Shown: positions 15,471-24,933, numbered from the stretch's first letter. The stretch: DNA of 64,000 nt from DATBGZ01 sp963803115 (GCA_963803115.1 CAWDLN010000006.1:310001-374000), one strand, 5' to 3'. Program-made: numbers and translations. The notes: a model not told the origin generated them from the sequence alone.

Positions 15471-15857
15471 ATGACCGATGTCGGCCAGAGCCTGCCCGGT
15501 CCGGCGACGCTCGCCGGAGCGCCGGTCGCGGACGGCCGGCATCCACACGACCCCGATCCGATCCGGTCGACCAAGGCGGCGGCCGTACTCGCCCTCGGCG
15601 TGGCTGCGCTTGTCACCGGTCCCGCCATCGGAGGGCTCATCCCGGCCACGATCGGCTTGGCGCTGGCCCGCGAGGCTCGCGCCGACCTCACCGCCGGACG
15701 CGGGTACCTCACCGGCTCCCGGCAGCTCCGGGCGGGTCGGATGCTGGCCCTGATCGGCCTCGGCCTTGCCGTTGCGGCCCTGGTGACCGCCACCCTCCTG
15801 GTGCTGATCACTTTGGCCAACGGAACCGCGCACGACTTTCCCGATACCTCGGACTGA
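15471..15857 (+). CDS. Small membrane protein of unknown function
   Basis: This 128-residue protein has a hydrophilic N-terminal segment (about 1-33) and two hydrophobic stretches (about 35-65 and 90-115) linked by a basic loop LAREARADLTAGRGYLTGSRQ. The pattern resembles DUF4190-type actinobacterial membrane proteins, but no diagnostic motif is seen. The next gene, in the same direction after 41 bp, encodes a second protein of the same general design, so the two may be paralogous partners. Confidence 0.65.
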   Translation: MTDVGQSLPGPATLAGAPVADGRHPHDPDPIRSTKAAAVLALGVAALVTGPAIGGLIPATIGLALAREARADLTAGRGYLTGSRQLRAGRMLALIGLGLAVAALVTATLLVLITLANGTAHDFPDTSD

Positions 15858-15898
15858 CCGGGTAGGTTTTTCGTACTGCCGTCGGTCGATCGAGGGGC

Positions 15899-16510
15899 AT
15901 GATGAGCCGTTCTCCCTGGGAGCCACCGGACCCGACGGTGCAGTCGGGACCGCCTTCGCCGCCGGCTGTCCCCCCGTCCTTTCCGCAGTATGCGTACCCA
16001 CCACCTCCGCCGCGACCGGTCGCGCCGCCGCCCGCGTCCGTGCCACCCCGGTATGGGCCGGGCCAAGTACCGCAGTACGGGCCGGCGTATCCGCCTCGGC
16101 CACGGCCGTCGCGGGCGATCGGCCTGCCCCGCCCGTTGGCGGTGGATCCGGTACCAGGCACGCCGTTCGGGGTAGCGATCGTCGAGGTCAAGCCCACGAC
16201 AAGTGGTCCGGCCTCGGCGAGCCTCGTCGTCGGCATCGGGTCGATCCTGGTTTCCCTGATCGTGGGGTGTTTCTCTCAGCTCGGCGCGAACGCCGGGTGG
16301 GGACCTCCGGTGGCCGGCGCGTTCGCTGTGCTGACCGTGCTCACCTCGTTCGCGGCCATCGGGTTGTGTTGGACGGCGCTGCGTCGCATCCCCCGTACGG
16401 TCGGATGGGGCGCGGTCCGGGGCCGTGGTCTGGCCATTGCGGGCCTAACCTGTGGCCTGGTCGGATTCGTGATCACCGCTCTGATCATGGCGGCCGCGCT
16501 CGCCCGGTGA
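15899..16510 (+). CDS. Pro-rich N-terminus, two-to-three TM membrane protein
   Basis: This 203-residue protein starts with about 75 residues dominated by Pro, with Tyr and Arg (PPPPPRPVAPPPAS), a probably disordered cytosolic region. Hydrophobic segments follow at about 103-125, 135-160 and 180-202. The membrane part resembles DUF4190-like proteins. The start could be either of two adjacent ATG codons (15899 or 15902). Function unknown; it probably forms a pair with the preceding gene. Confidence 0.65.
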   Translation: MMSRSPWEPPDPTVQSGPPSPPAVPPSFPQYAYPPPPPRPVAPPPASVPPRYGPGQVPQYGPAYPPRPRPSRAIGLPRPLAVDPVPGTPFGVAIVEVKPTTSGPASASLVVGIGSILVSLIVGCFSQLGANAGWGPPVAGAFAVLTVLTSFAAIGLCWTALRRIPRTVGWGAVRGRGLAIAGLTCGLVGFVITALIMAAALAR

Positions 16511-16807
16511 TCGTCAATCGGGCTCGCGTCTGCGATGGACCCTGCGTCGAGCGACCCGGAGCTCTCACCCACCGCCGCGGTGCCCCCGGCCCGGGCGTGG
16601 CGAGCCCGTTCCAGGTCGCAGACGCGTAACGATCACGTCCCAGCCGTGATCGCCGGCGGGCGCTACCGGATCTTCATCTAGTGGGAGCAACAACCATGAT
16701 TGCCGGGGATGGCGGAAAGGGGTTCTGGAGCACCGTCCGTACCCAGTGATCGTCTTTCAACACCACCGTGCGCATTGTGTCAGCGCGTTGCCCGCGAGTC
16801 GGTGCCA

Positions 16808-16943
16808 GGCGATCACGGAGGCCTCGATCGCGCCAGGCGATCACCGACGCCTTGATCGCGCCCGGCGATCACGCGGGCCTCGATCGCGCCCGGCGTCGCG
16901 CACGCCTCGATCGCGCCCGGCGATCACGCGGACGCCGATCGTG
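16808..16943. repeat. Tandem array of five 27-28-bp units
   Basis: Units start at 16808, 16836, 16864, 16892 and 16919; the last is partial. Each begins ggcg and most carry ggcgatcac and end gatcgcgcc, so GATCGC of one unit and GCGATC of the next form short dyads. Units are similar rather than identical. The array ends about 17 bp before a -10 element. Confidence 0.85.
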
Positions 16944-16959
16944 TGCGAGCCGTGCCGGG

Positions 16960-16965
16960 TACACT
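16960..16965 (+). promoter_or_regulatory. Probable -10 element of the rpsL (str) operon
   Basis: TACACT in the context gggtacactggtag is close to the rpoB -10 region. No convincing -35 hexamer is present at the usual distance, where the last tandem-repeat unit ends, so an activator or an extended -10 may be used. Confidence 0.5.
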
Positions 16966-17177
16966 GGTAGTGAATTTCCGGCTTTCGGGGTGCTGGGTTG
17001 GAATCTGGTTTTGACCTGCGTGCCTGAGGTCGGTACTCTTTTCCTTCGTGCCTGGCTTCCCGGGCCGCATGCGCGCGCGCTCAGGTTGACGCTGGGGACT
17101 CGCCACTGCGGGCCAGGGAGGCGGGGAAGGGCACCAGACCCCGGTGTGATTCACCACCGCGCCGGAACGTGGGTTGG

Positions 17178-17204
17178 GCGACACGCCCGACCGCGGGGGT
17201 CGGA
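17178..17204 (+). promoter_or_regulatory. Leader motif shared by the rpsL and rpsJ operons
   Basis: This 27-nt stretch beginning gcgacacgcccgaccgcg matches 22070-22096 in the rpsJ leader with one difference by eye. CCGAC and GTCGG can pair as a short hairpin in this copy. A common control of the two operons is inferred. Confidence 0.6.
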
Positions 17205-17344
17205 AGCGACGATGGCTTGCAGGCAAGCGTCGCTCGCCGGCCTCCACCGGAACCAACCACAACAGGCTTGAGCAGGACAGACACGGCCACGACCGCCCCG
17301 GCGGGCGCGGCCAGGCGAGGACGACAGGGAGACTCGAGGCCCGG

Positions 17345-17719
17345 ATGCCTACGATCCAGCAACTGGTCCGAAAGGGCCGTCAGGCGAAAACGAGCAAGAC
17401 CAAGACGCCGGCGCTCAAGGGCAGCCCGCAGCGCCGTGGCGTATGCACGCGCGTGTATACGACCACCCCGAAGAAGCCGAACTCGGCGCTGCGCAAGGTC
17501 GCTCGGGTCCGCCTCACCAGCTCGATCGAGGTGACCGCCTATATCCCCGGTGTGGGCCACAACCTGCAGGAGCACTCGATCGTGCTCGTGCGCGGCGGCC
17601 GGGTGAAGGATCTTCCAGGTGTTCGCTACAAGATCATTCGTGGCACGCTGGACACGCAGGGCGTCCGCAACCGCAAGCAGGCGCGTAGCCGCTATGGCGC
17701 GAAGAAGGAGAAGAAGTAA
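17345..17719 (+). CDS. rpsL: 30S ribosomal protein S12
   Basis: S12 is the decoding-centre protein and streptomycin target. The 124-residue protein is full length. The segments TTTPKKPNSALRKVARV (Lys43, Lys44) and GGRVKDLPGVRYK (Lys88) carry the drug-sensitive residues. The ATG at 17345 gives the canonical MPTIQQLVRKGR start; the open frame upstream is leader. The stop overlaps the rpsG start (TAATG). Confidence 0.98.
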   Translation: MPTIQQLVRKGRQAKTSKTKTPALKGSPQRRGVCTRVYTTTPKKPNSALRKVARVRLTSSIEVTAYIPGVGHNLQEHSIVLVRGGRVKDLPGVRYKIIRGTLDTQGVRNRKQARSRYGAKKEKK

Positions 17720-18189
17720 TGCCGCGCAAGGGACCCGCTCCGCGCCGTCCGTTGGTTCCGGACCCGGTCTACAACTCCCCGCTGGTCACGCAGCTGATCA
17801 ACAAGATCCTGCTGCGCGGCAAGCGGTCCCTCGCCGAGCGTGTCGTCTACGGCGCGCTGGAGGGCTGCAAGGAGAAGACCGGCACCGACCCGGTCGTCAC
17901 GCTCAAGCGCGCCATGGACAACGTGAAGCCGACCCTCGAGGTCCGCAGCCGCCGGGTTGGTGGCGCGACCTACCAGGTGCCGGTCGAGGTCAAGCCGCCG
18001 CGCGCGACGACCCTCGGGCTGCGGTGGCTGGTGAGCTACTCCCGGGCCCGGCGCGAGAAGACCATGGTCGACCGGCTCATGAACGAGCTGCTCGACGCGA
18101 GCAACGGTCTCGGCGCTGCGGTCAAGCGGCGCGAGGACACCCACAAGATGGCCGAGTCCAACAAGGCCTTCGCTCACTACCGCTGGTAA
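17719..18189 (+). CDS. rpsG: 30S ribosomal protein S7
   Basis: S7 nucleates the 30S head. The 156-residue protein contains MPRKGPAPRRPLVPDPVYNS, the RRVGGATYQVPVEV loop and the terminal AESNKAFAHYRW. It is coupled to rpsL by a TAATG overlap. A repeat-rich spacer of 153 bp separates it from fusA. Confidence 0.98.
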   Translation: MPRKGPAPRRPLVPDPVYNSPLVTQLINKILLRGKRSLAERVVYGALEGCKEKTGTDPVVTLKRAMDNVKPTLEVRSRRVGGATYQVPVEVKPPRATTLGLRWLVSYSRARREKTMVDRLMNELLDASNGLGAAVKRREDTHKMAESNKAFAHYRW

Positions 18190-18310
18190 AAGCGAAGGCG
18201 ACGGACGAGGGAGCGAGCGAACGAGTCCTCGCCGAGCCCCGTTAGCAGGGCGAAGGCGACGGACGAGGACGCGAAGCGAGCGAGTTACCAGCCGAGACCG
18301 ACCAGCAGAG
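18190..18310. repeat. GAGCGAGCG-type repeats between rpsG and fusA
   Basis: gcgaaggcgacggacgagg occurs at 18192-18210 and 18250-18268. Interspersed are gagcgagcgaacgag and gcgaagcgagcgag. The sequence is purine-rich and related in composition to the elements after rplB, inside rplV and after rplF. Confidence 0.7.
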
Positions 18311-18342
18311 TAGACGAAACCAAGACAGAGTTAGGAATTACT

Positions 18343-20442
18343 GTGGCCGCCGCAGACGCTGCCCTCGCCAAGGTCCGCAATATCGGCATCATGGCGCACA
18401 TCGACGCCGGTAAGACGACGACGACCGAGCGGATCCTGTTCTACACCGGCATCACGTACAAGATCGGTGAAGTCCACGAGGGTGCCGCCGTCATGGACTG
18501 GATGGAGCAGGAACAGGAGCGGGGCATCACGATCACTTCCGCCGCGACAAAGTGCGAGTGGAAGGGTCACGTCATCCAGATCATCGACACGCCCGGACAC
18601 GTCGACTTCACCGTCGAGGTCGAACGGTCGCTTCGCGTGCTCGACGGTGCGGTCGCGGTTTACGACGGCGTCGCCGGCGTGGAGCCCCAGACGGAGAACG
18701 TGTGGCGGCAGGCGGACAAGTACCACGTACCCCGGATGTGTTTCGTCAACAAGCTCGACCGTACGGGTGCGGACTTCTTCCGCTGCGTGGACATGATGGT
18801 GACGCGGCTCAATGCCACCCCGCTCGTCCTACAGCTCCCGATCGGCAACGAGTCGAACTTCATCGGCGTCGTCGACCTCATCGGCATGCGCGCACTGACG
18901 TGGCGCGGCGAGACCCAGAAGGGCGAGGACTACACCGTCGAGGAGATTCCGGAGGACCTGCTCGCCCAGGCGACCGAGTACCGCGAGAAGCTGCTCGAGA
19001 CACTCGCCGACGTCGATGACTCGGTGATGGAGCGCTACCTCGAGGGCGAGGAGCTCTCGGTCGAGGACATCAAGGCTGGCATCCGTCGGGCCACGATCTT
19101 GAGCAAGGCCAACCCGGTTCTGTGTGGCTCGGCGTTCAAGAACAAGGGTGTCCAGCCGATGCTCGATGCGGTCGTGGACTACCTGCCGTCCCCATTGGAC
19201 CTTCCGGCGATCGAGGGCACTGCGACCGACGGGGAGACCCCGCTTCAGCGCAGGCCGTCGATGGGCGAGCCGTTCTCCGGCCTGGCCTTCAAGATTCAGA
19301 CCGATCGGCACCTCGGCAAGCTGACCTACGTCCGGGTCTACTCGGGCACACTCGATTCCGGGTCCCAGGTGATCAATTCCACAAAGGACCGCAAGGAGCG
19401 CATCGGCAAGATCTACCAGATGCACGCGAACAAGCGTGAGGAGCGGGCCAGCGCCGGCGCGGGCGACATCATCGCGGTGCAGGGTCTCAAGCAGACCACC
19501 ACCGGTGACACGCTCAGCGACCCGGGCAACCCGGTCATCCTGGAGTCGATGACGTTTCCCGAGCCCGTCATCTCGGTCGCCATCGAGCCGAAGAGCAAGG
19601 CCGACCAGGAGAAGCTGGGTACGGCGATCCAGCGCCTCGCCGAAGAGGACCCGACGTTCCGCGTCCGCAACGACGAGGAGACAGGCCAGACGGTCATCTC
19701 CGGCATGGGCGAGCTCCACCTGGAGATCCTCGTCGACCGCATGCGGCGCGAGTTCAACGTCGAGGCCAACGTCGGCAAGCCGCAGGTGGCTTACCGCGAG
19801 ACCATCCGCCGTCAGGTGGACAAGATCGAGTACACGCACAAGAAGCAGACCGGTGGTTCCGGGCAGTACGCGAAGGTGATCATCAAGATCGAGCCGCTGC
19901 CGCTCGATGCGGACCAACCGACGTACGAGTTCGTGAATGGGGTCACCGGTGGACGCATCCCGAAGGAGTTCATCCCCTCGGTGGACGCCGGCATTCAGGA
20001 CGCCATGCAGTACGGCGTGCTGGCCAGCTACCCGCTGGTCGGGGTGAAGGTAACGCTGCTGGACGGTCAGTACCACGAGGTCGATTCGTCCGAGATGGCG
20101 TTCAAGATCGCTGGTTCGATGGTGCTGAAAGAGGCGGCGCGCAAGGCCGACCCGGCGCTCCTCGAGCCGATGATGGCCGTCGAAGTCGTCACCCCCGAGG
20201 AGAACATGGGCGACGTCATCGGCGACCTCAACGCGCGGCGCGGCATTATCCAGGCCATGGAGGAACGCGGCGGCGCCCGCGTCGTCCGAGCCCTGGTGCC
20301 GTTGTCCGAGATGTTCGGCTACGTCAGCGACCTGCGGTCGAAGACCCAGGGCCGGGCGAGTTACAGCATGCAGTTCGACTCGTACAACGAGGTCCCCGCC
20401 AACGTGGCCAAGGAGATCATCGCGAAGGCAACGGGGGAATGA
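18343..20442 (+). CDS. fusA: Elongation factor G
   Basis: This translocase GTPase has 699 residues from a GTG start. The G1 motif AHIDAGKTTTTERIL, switch II DTPGHVDFT, NKLDRTGAD (G4) and GSAFKNKGVQPMLDAV are intact. Domain IV carries GGSGQYAKV and the C-terminus ends in a typical AKATGE. It follows rpsG in the str operon. An inverted-repeat element separates it from tuf. Confidence 0.98.
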   Translation: MAAADAALAKVRNIGIMAHIDAGKTTTTERILFYTGITYKIGEVHEGAAVMDWMEQEQERGITITSAATKCEWKGHVIQIIDTPGHVDFTVEVERSLRVLDGAVAVYDGVAGVEPQTENVWRQADKYHVPRMCFVNKLDRTGADFFRCVDMMVTRLNATPLVLQLPIGNESNFIGVVDLIGMRALTWRGETQKGEDYTVEEIPEDLLAQATEYREKLLETLADVDDSVMERYLEGEELSVEDIKAGIRRATILSKANPVLCGSAFKNKGVQPMLDAVVDYLPSPLDLPAIEGTATDGETPLQRRPSMGEPFSGLAFKIQTDRHLGKLTYVRVYSGTLDSGSQVINSTKDRKERIGKIYQMHANKREERASAGAGDIIAVQGLKQTTTGDTLSDPGNPVILESMTFPEPVISVAIEPKSKADQEKLGTAIQRLAEEDPTFRVRNDEETGQTVISGMGELHLEILVDRMRREFNVEANVGKPQVAYRETIRRQVDKIEYTHKKQTGGSGQYAKVIIKIEPLPLDADQPTYEFVNGVTGGRIPKEFIPSVDAGIQDAMQYGVLASYPLVGVKVTLLDGQYHEVDSSEMAFKIAGSMVLKEAARKADPALLEPMMAVEVVTPEENMGDVIGDLNARRGIIQAMEERGGARVVRALVPLSEMFGYVSDLRSKTQGRASYSMQFDSYNEVPANVAKEIIAKATGE

Positions 20443-20447
20443 GCTTG

Positions 20448-20515
20448 CCGCGATCTTGGAGATAAGCGCGTGAGTTGATCTCCGATCACCCGCAAATCTC
20501 CAAGGTCACCGGAGT
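20448..20515. repeat. Inverted-repeat element, copy 2 of 3
   Basis: The left arm atcttggagataagcgcgtg (20453-20472) and right arm cacccgcaaatctccaaggt (20487-20506) pair imperfectly over about 20 bp. It lies 6 bp after the fusA stop and shares flanks ccgcgatcttggaga and aaggtcaccggag with the copy upstream of rpoB. Confidence 0.8.
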
Positions 20516-20576
20516 AGAAGACAACCGCCCGCGCATCCGGCGCGAGGCGAACCAGGAAGTCCTGAGGAGGGCACCA

Positions 20577-21770
20577 GTGGCGAAGGCGAAGTTCGAGCGG
20601 ACTAAGCCGCACGTCAACATCGGCACCATTGGTCACATCGACCACGGTAAGACGACGCTGACCGCGGCGATTACGAAGGTTCTGCATGACAAGATGCCGA
20701 ACCTCAACCCGTACACGCCGTTCGATGAGATCGACAAGGCGCCCGAGGAGAAGGCGCGTGGCATCACCATCTCCATCGCGCACGTCGAGTACCAGACCGA
20801 GAAGCGGCACTATGCCCACGTCGACTGCCCGGGCCACGCCGACTACATCAAGAATATGATCACTGGTGCGGCCCAGATGGACGGCGCGATCCTCGTGGTC
20901 GCGGCGACCGACGGCCCGATGCCGCAGACCCGCGAGCACGTGCTGCTGGCCCGCCAGGTCGGTGTGCCGTACATCGTCGTGGCGCTCAACAAGGCCGACA
21001 TGGTCGACGACGAGGAGCTGCTCGAGCTCGTCGAGCTCGAGGTTCGCGAGCTGCTGTCGATCCAGGAGTACCCGGGCGACGACCTGCCGGTCGTACGCGT
21101 CTCGGCGCTGAGGGCGCTTGAGGGCGACGCCAAGTGGTCCGAGTCGGTCATGGAGCTCCTGAACGCGGTGGACGAGTCCATCCCGCAGCCCGACCGTGAG
21201 ATCGACAAGCCGTTCTTGATGCCGATCGAGGACGTGTTCACGATCACCGGTCGGGGCACGGTCGTTACCGGCCGGGTCGAGCGCGGCGTCCTCAAGCCGA
21301 ACGAGGAGGTGGAGATCGTCGGCATCAAGGAGAAGTCGATGAAGACGGTCTGCACCGCGATCGAGATGTTCCGCAAGATTCTCGATGAGGCGCGCGCCGG
21401 TGAGAACGTCGGTCTGCTCCTTCGCGGCGTCAAGCGCGAGGATGTCGAGCGCGGCATGGTGGTGGTGAAGCCGGGGTCGAACACCCCGCACACCCAGTTC
21501 GAGGCGACCGTCTACATCCTCTCCAAGGAGGAGGGTGGCCGGCACACCCCGTTCTTCCAGAACTACCGGCCGCAGTTCTACTTCCGGACCACGGACGTCA
21601 CTGGCGTGGTGACGCTGCCGGAGGGCACCGAGATGGTCATGCCCGGTGACAACACCAGCATGACGGTCCAGCTGATCCAGCCGATCGCGATGGAGGAGGG
21701 CCTCAAGTTCGCGATTCGCGAAGGCGGCCGCACCGTCGGCGCCGGCCGGGTCACCAAGATTCTGAAGTGA
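20577..21770 (+). CDS. tuf: Elongation factor Tu
   Basis: EF-Tu delivers aminoacyl-tRNA to the ribosome. It has 397 residues from the GTG at 20577, which has a gaggagggc site and gives MAKAKFERTKPHVNIGTIGHIDHGKTT. G motifs DCPGHADYI and NKADMVDD are intact, and domain 2-3 landmarks include GRGTVVTGRVERG and the terminal GGRTVGAGRVTKI. It is the only tuf in the window. A strong terminator follows 8 bp downstream. Confidence 0.98.
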   Translation: MAKAKFERTKPHVNIGTIGHIDHGKTTLTAAITKVLHDKMPNLNPYTPFDEIDKAPEEKARGITISIAHVEYQTEKRHYAHVDCPGHADYIKNMITGAAQMDGAILVVAATDGPMPQTREHVLLARQVGVPYIVVALNKADMVDDEELLELVELEVRELLSIQEYPGDDLPVVRVSALRALEGDAKWSESVMELLNAVDESIPQPDREIDKPFLMPIEDVFTITGRGTVVTGRVERGVLKPNEEVEIVGIKEKSMKTVCTAIEMFRKILDEARAGENVGLLLRGVKREDVERGMVVVKPGSNTPHTQFEATVYILSKEEGGRHTPFFQNYRPQFYFRTTDVTGVVTLPEGTEMVMPGDNTSMTVQLIQPIAMEEGLKFAIREGGRTVGAGRVTKILK

Positions 21771-21778
21771 CGCCCACT

Positions 21779-21807
21779 GGCGGGGCCGCTCTCAAGGCGG
21801 CCCCGCC
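21779..21807 (+). terminator. str operon terminator after tuf
   Basis: GGCGGGGCCGC (21779-21789) and GCGGCCCCGCC (21797-21807) pair perfectly with a 7-nt loop. There is no long T-tract, as is common in high-GC actinobacteria. Confidence 0.85.
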
Positions 21808-21879
21808 GGTCAGTATTGCCCCGGCCCCACGTGACGCTCGCGGAGCTGGGGTTGATTTCCCAAGCAGCGGCACATACGG

Positions 21880-21885
21880 CATAAT
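21880..21885 (+). promoter_or_regulatory. Possible -10 element of the S10 operon
   Basis: CATAAT stands out in GC-rich DNA about 270 bp upstream of rpsJ. A TTGATT (21852-21857) lies 22 bp upstream, too far for a standard promoter, so the call is weak. Confidence 0.35.
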
Positions 21886-22069
21886 GGTCAGGTTGCGTCC
21901 GCAGAGCGGCCGTTGGTTGGTGCGCGCGCGGTACGGACTTGCGGAAGCAGGTACGGGCGCGGCGCCGCCGGACGGGTCCGGTAGCTCCAGGAGGCAACTC
22001 GACAGTGGGCAATCGTGCCCGCGGGTCATCCGAAACCCAGATCCCCTGGGTGAAGTCCGGCCCGAATGC

Positions 22070-22096
22070 GCGACACGCCCGACCGCGGGGGCCGGA
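22070..22096 (+). promoter_or_regulatory. Leader motif shared by the rpsJ and rpsL operons
   Basis: This is the second copy of the gcgacacgcccgaccgcg motif, 57 nt before the rpsJ ATG. In this copy the right arm reads gccgg, so the hairpin possible in the rpsL copy is weakened, which argues that primary sequence rather than the stem is conserved. Confidence 0.6.
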
Positions 22097-22152
22097 GACG
22101 GCAAACGCAGTGGCGCACAGATCGATCATCAGTAGATAAGAGGAAAGCCACC

Positions 22153-22461
22153 ATGGCGGGACAGAAGATCCGCATTCGGCTCAAGGCCTACGACCACGAG
22201 GTGGTCGACTCCTCGGCGCGCAAGATCGTCGAGACGGTGACCCGTACTGGTGCCCAGGTGGCCGGTCCGGTGCCGCTGCCCACTGAGATCAACCGCTACT
22301 GCGTCATCCGCTCGCCGCACAAGTACAAGGACTCGCGCGAGCACTTCGAGATGCGCACACACAAGCGGCTCATCGACATCATCGACCCGACCCCAAAGAC
22401 GGTGGACTCGCTCATGCGGCTCGACCTTCCCGCCGGTGTCGACATCGAGATCAAGCTTTAG
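22153..22461 (+). CDS. rpsJ: 30S ribosomal protein S10
   Basis: The S10/NusE protein is part of the 30S head and of antitermination complexes. The 102-residue protein starts MAGQKIRIRLKAYDHEVVD at the ATG at 22153, behind an agaggaaag site. The loop SPHKYKDSREHFEMRTHKR is intact. It heads the S10 operon; rplC follows after 11 bp. Confidence 0.98.
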   Translation: MAGQKIRIRLKAYDHEVVDSSARKIVETVTRTGAQVAGPVPLPTEINRYCVIRSPHKYKDSREHFEMRTHKRLIDIIDPTPKTVDSLMRLDLPAGVDIEIKL

Positions 22462-22472
22462 GGACTGCACTG

Positions 22473-23135
22473 ATGGACAGGCAAGTCAAGGGAATCCTGG
22501 GCGCCAAGCTCGGCATGACCCAGGTCTGGGACAACAACAAGGTCGTCCCCGTGACCGTGGTACAGGCCGGGCCATGTGTCGTCACCCAGGTACGCACCTC
22601 AGACCGGGACGGATACGCCGCGGTGCAGCTGGCCTACGGTGCGATCAACCCGCGCAAGGTGAACAAGCCGGAGTCCGGCCACTTCGCCAAGTCCGGCGCC
22701 GCCCCGCGCCGGCACCTGGTCGAGCTGCGCACCACCGACGCCAGCGAATACACGCTCGGCCAGGAGGTCACCGTCGACACGTTCGAGGCCGGGGACCCCG
22801 TCGACGTCACCGGTAAGACGAAGGGCAAGGGCTTCGCCGGCGTCATGAAGCGGCACGGCTTCGGTGGTCTGAAGGCGAGTCATGGTGTCGAGCGCAAACA
22901 TCGCTCGCCGGGCTCGATCGGCGCCTGCGCCACGCCGGGCCGGGTCTTCAAGGGTGTACGGATGGCCGGCCGCATGGGTGGCGTCCGCTACACCGCTCAG
23001 GGCCTGACGATCCAGGCGGTGGACACCGAGCAGAACCTGATCCTGGTTCGTGGCGCAATTCCGGGCCCCAAGGGCGGCCTCGTTCTGATCCGCACCGCGG
23101 TCAAGAACAAGGTGAAGGGTGGTGCCAGCAAGTGA
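22473..23135 (+). CDS. rplC: 50S ribosomal protein L3
   Basis: L3 is an early assembly protein near the peptidyl transferase centre. The 220-residue protein starts MDRQVKGILGAKLGMTQVWD and has the central extension GFAGVMKRHGFGGLKASHG with RSPGSIGACATPGRVFKG. Its stop overlaps the GTG of rplD (GTGA). Confidence 0.98.
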   Translation: MDRQVKGILGAKLGMTQVWDNNKVVPVTVVQAGPCVVTQVRTSDRDGYAAVQLAYGAINPRKVNKPESGHFAKSGAAPRRHLVELRTTDASEYTLGQEVTVDTFEAGDPVDVTGKTKGKGFAGVMKRHGFGGLKASHGVERKHRSPGSIGACATPGRVFKGVRMAGRMGGVRYTAQGLTIQAVDTEQNLILVRGAIPGPKGGLVLIRTAVKNKVKGGASK

Positions 23136-23782
23136 CCACTGTAGACATTCACGCGGTGGGCGGCGGTACGGCCGGTACGGTTGAGCTCCCCGGCGACGTC
23201 TTCGACGTGCCGGCGAACATCCCGCTGATGCACCAGGTCGTCGTGGCCCAGTTGGCCGCGGCCCGCCAGGGCACCGCCAAGACGAAGACTCGTGGCGAGG
23301 TCCGCGGCGGTGGTCGGAAGCCGTACAAGCAGAAGGGCACCGGGCGGGCCCGTCAGGGCTCGACGCGCGCACCGCAGTTCGCTGGCGGCGGCGTGGTCCA
23401 CGGCCCGGTGCCGCGCAGCTACGCCCAGCGCACGCCCAAGAAGATGAAGGCCGCCGCACTTCGTGGCGCCCTCTCCGACCGGGCCCGCGACGGCCGGCTG
23501 CACGTGGTGGAGTCCTTTGTGGAGGGTGAGCTCCCGAAGACCAAGGCGGCAATCGCGACCCTGCGTGCGGTGGCCGAGTCGCGCCGGGTCCTGGTGGTGC
23601 TGAGCCGCGAAGACGACCTGGGTTGGCTTTCGCTGCGCAACGTGCCCGAGGTGCATCTGCTCGCGGCCGACCAGCTCAACACGTACGACGTACTGGTCAG
23701 CGACGACGTGGTCTTCACCAAGGAGGCGCTGGAGGAGTTCCTGGGCGTCCCAACGGCAAGCGAAGGGGAGGCCGGGGAATGA
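23132..23782 (+). CDS. rplD: 50S ribosomal protein L4
   Basis: L4 lines the exit tunnel. The 216-residue protein starts with GTG overlapping the rplC stop. The tunnel loop TRGEVRGGGRKPYKQKGTGRARQG is represented by GGGRKPYKQKGTGRAR, followed by the VHGPVPRSYAQR region. The stop overlaps the rplW start (ATGA). Confidence 0.97.
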   Translation: MTTVDIHAVGGGTAGTVELPGDVFDVPANIPLMHQVVVAQLAAARQGTAKTKTRGEVRGGGRKPYKQKGTGRARQGSTRAPQFAGGGVVHGPVPRSYAQRTPKKMKAAALRGALSDRARDGRLHVVESFVEGELPKTKAAIATLRAVAESRRVLVVLSREDDLGWLSLRNVPEVHLLAADQLNTYDVLVSDDVVFTKEALEEFLGVPTASEGEAGE

Positions 23783-24081
23783 CTACGGTCGCCGACCCGC
23801 GCGATGTGATCGTGGCACCGGTGGTGTCCGAGAAGTCGTACGCGGAGCTACAGAACAACTGGTACACGTTCGAGGTCCGCCCGGACGCCAACAAGACCGA
23901 GATCAAGATCGCGATCGAGACCATCTTTGGCGTCAGGGTCCTGACCGTGAACACGCTCAATCGCGACGGTAAGCGCAAGCGCACTCGTACGGGTTGGGGC
24001 AAGCGCAAGAACACGAAGCGGGCGATGGTGAAGCTCGCCGACGGTGACCGTATCGACGCCTTCGGCGGACCGGTCAGCTGA
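23779..24081 (+). CDS. rplW: 50S ribosomal protein L23
   Basis: L23 is the tunnel-exit docking site for trigger factor and SRP. It has 100 residues from the ATG at 23779 that overlaps the rplD stop. APVVSEKSYAELQNNWYTFEV and the terminal KRAMVKLADGDRIDAFGG are typical. In-frame sequence upstream belongs to rplD. Confidence 0.97.
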   Translation: MTTVADPRDVIVAPVVSEKSYAELQNNWYTFEVRPDANKTEIKIAIETIFGVRVLTVNTLNRDGKRKRTRTGWGKRKNTKRAMVKLADGDRIDAFGGPVS

Positions 24082-24093
24082 GGGGTATAAGAC

Positions 24094-24933
<840 letters not shown>

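Larger units (their letters stand above)
16511..17344. other. 834-bp region upstream of rpsL
   Basis: From left to right it holds an 11-bp inverted repeat spaced by 80 bp (16525-16626), a GATCACG/CGTGATC dyad (16631-16651), a 28-bp tandem repeat array (16808-16943), a probable promoter (-10 at 16960-16965) and a leader of about 370 nt with a motif shared with the rpsJ leader (17178-17204). No gene was recognised. Confidence 0.7.
21771..22152. other. 382-bp region between tuf and rpsJ
   Basis: It holds the tuf terminator (21779-21807), a possible -10 element CATAAT (21880-21885) in cacatacggcataatggt with no good -35, and a leader with the motif shared with rpsL (22070-22096). No gene was recognised. 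Confidence 0.65.

Noticed and set aside
16808..16943. CRISPR-like array
   Set aside because: Units are contiguous and diverged with no unique spacers, and no cas gene is present.
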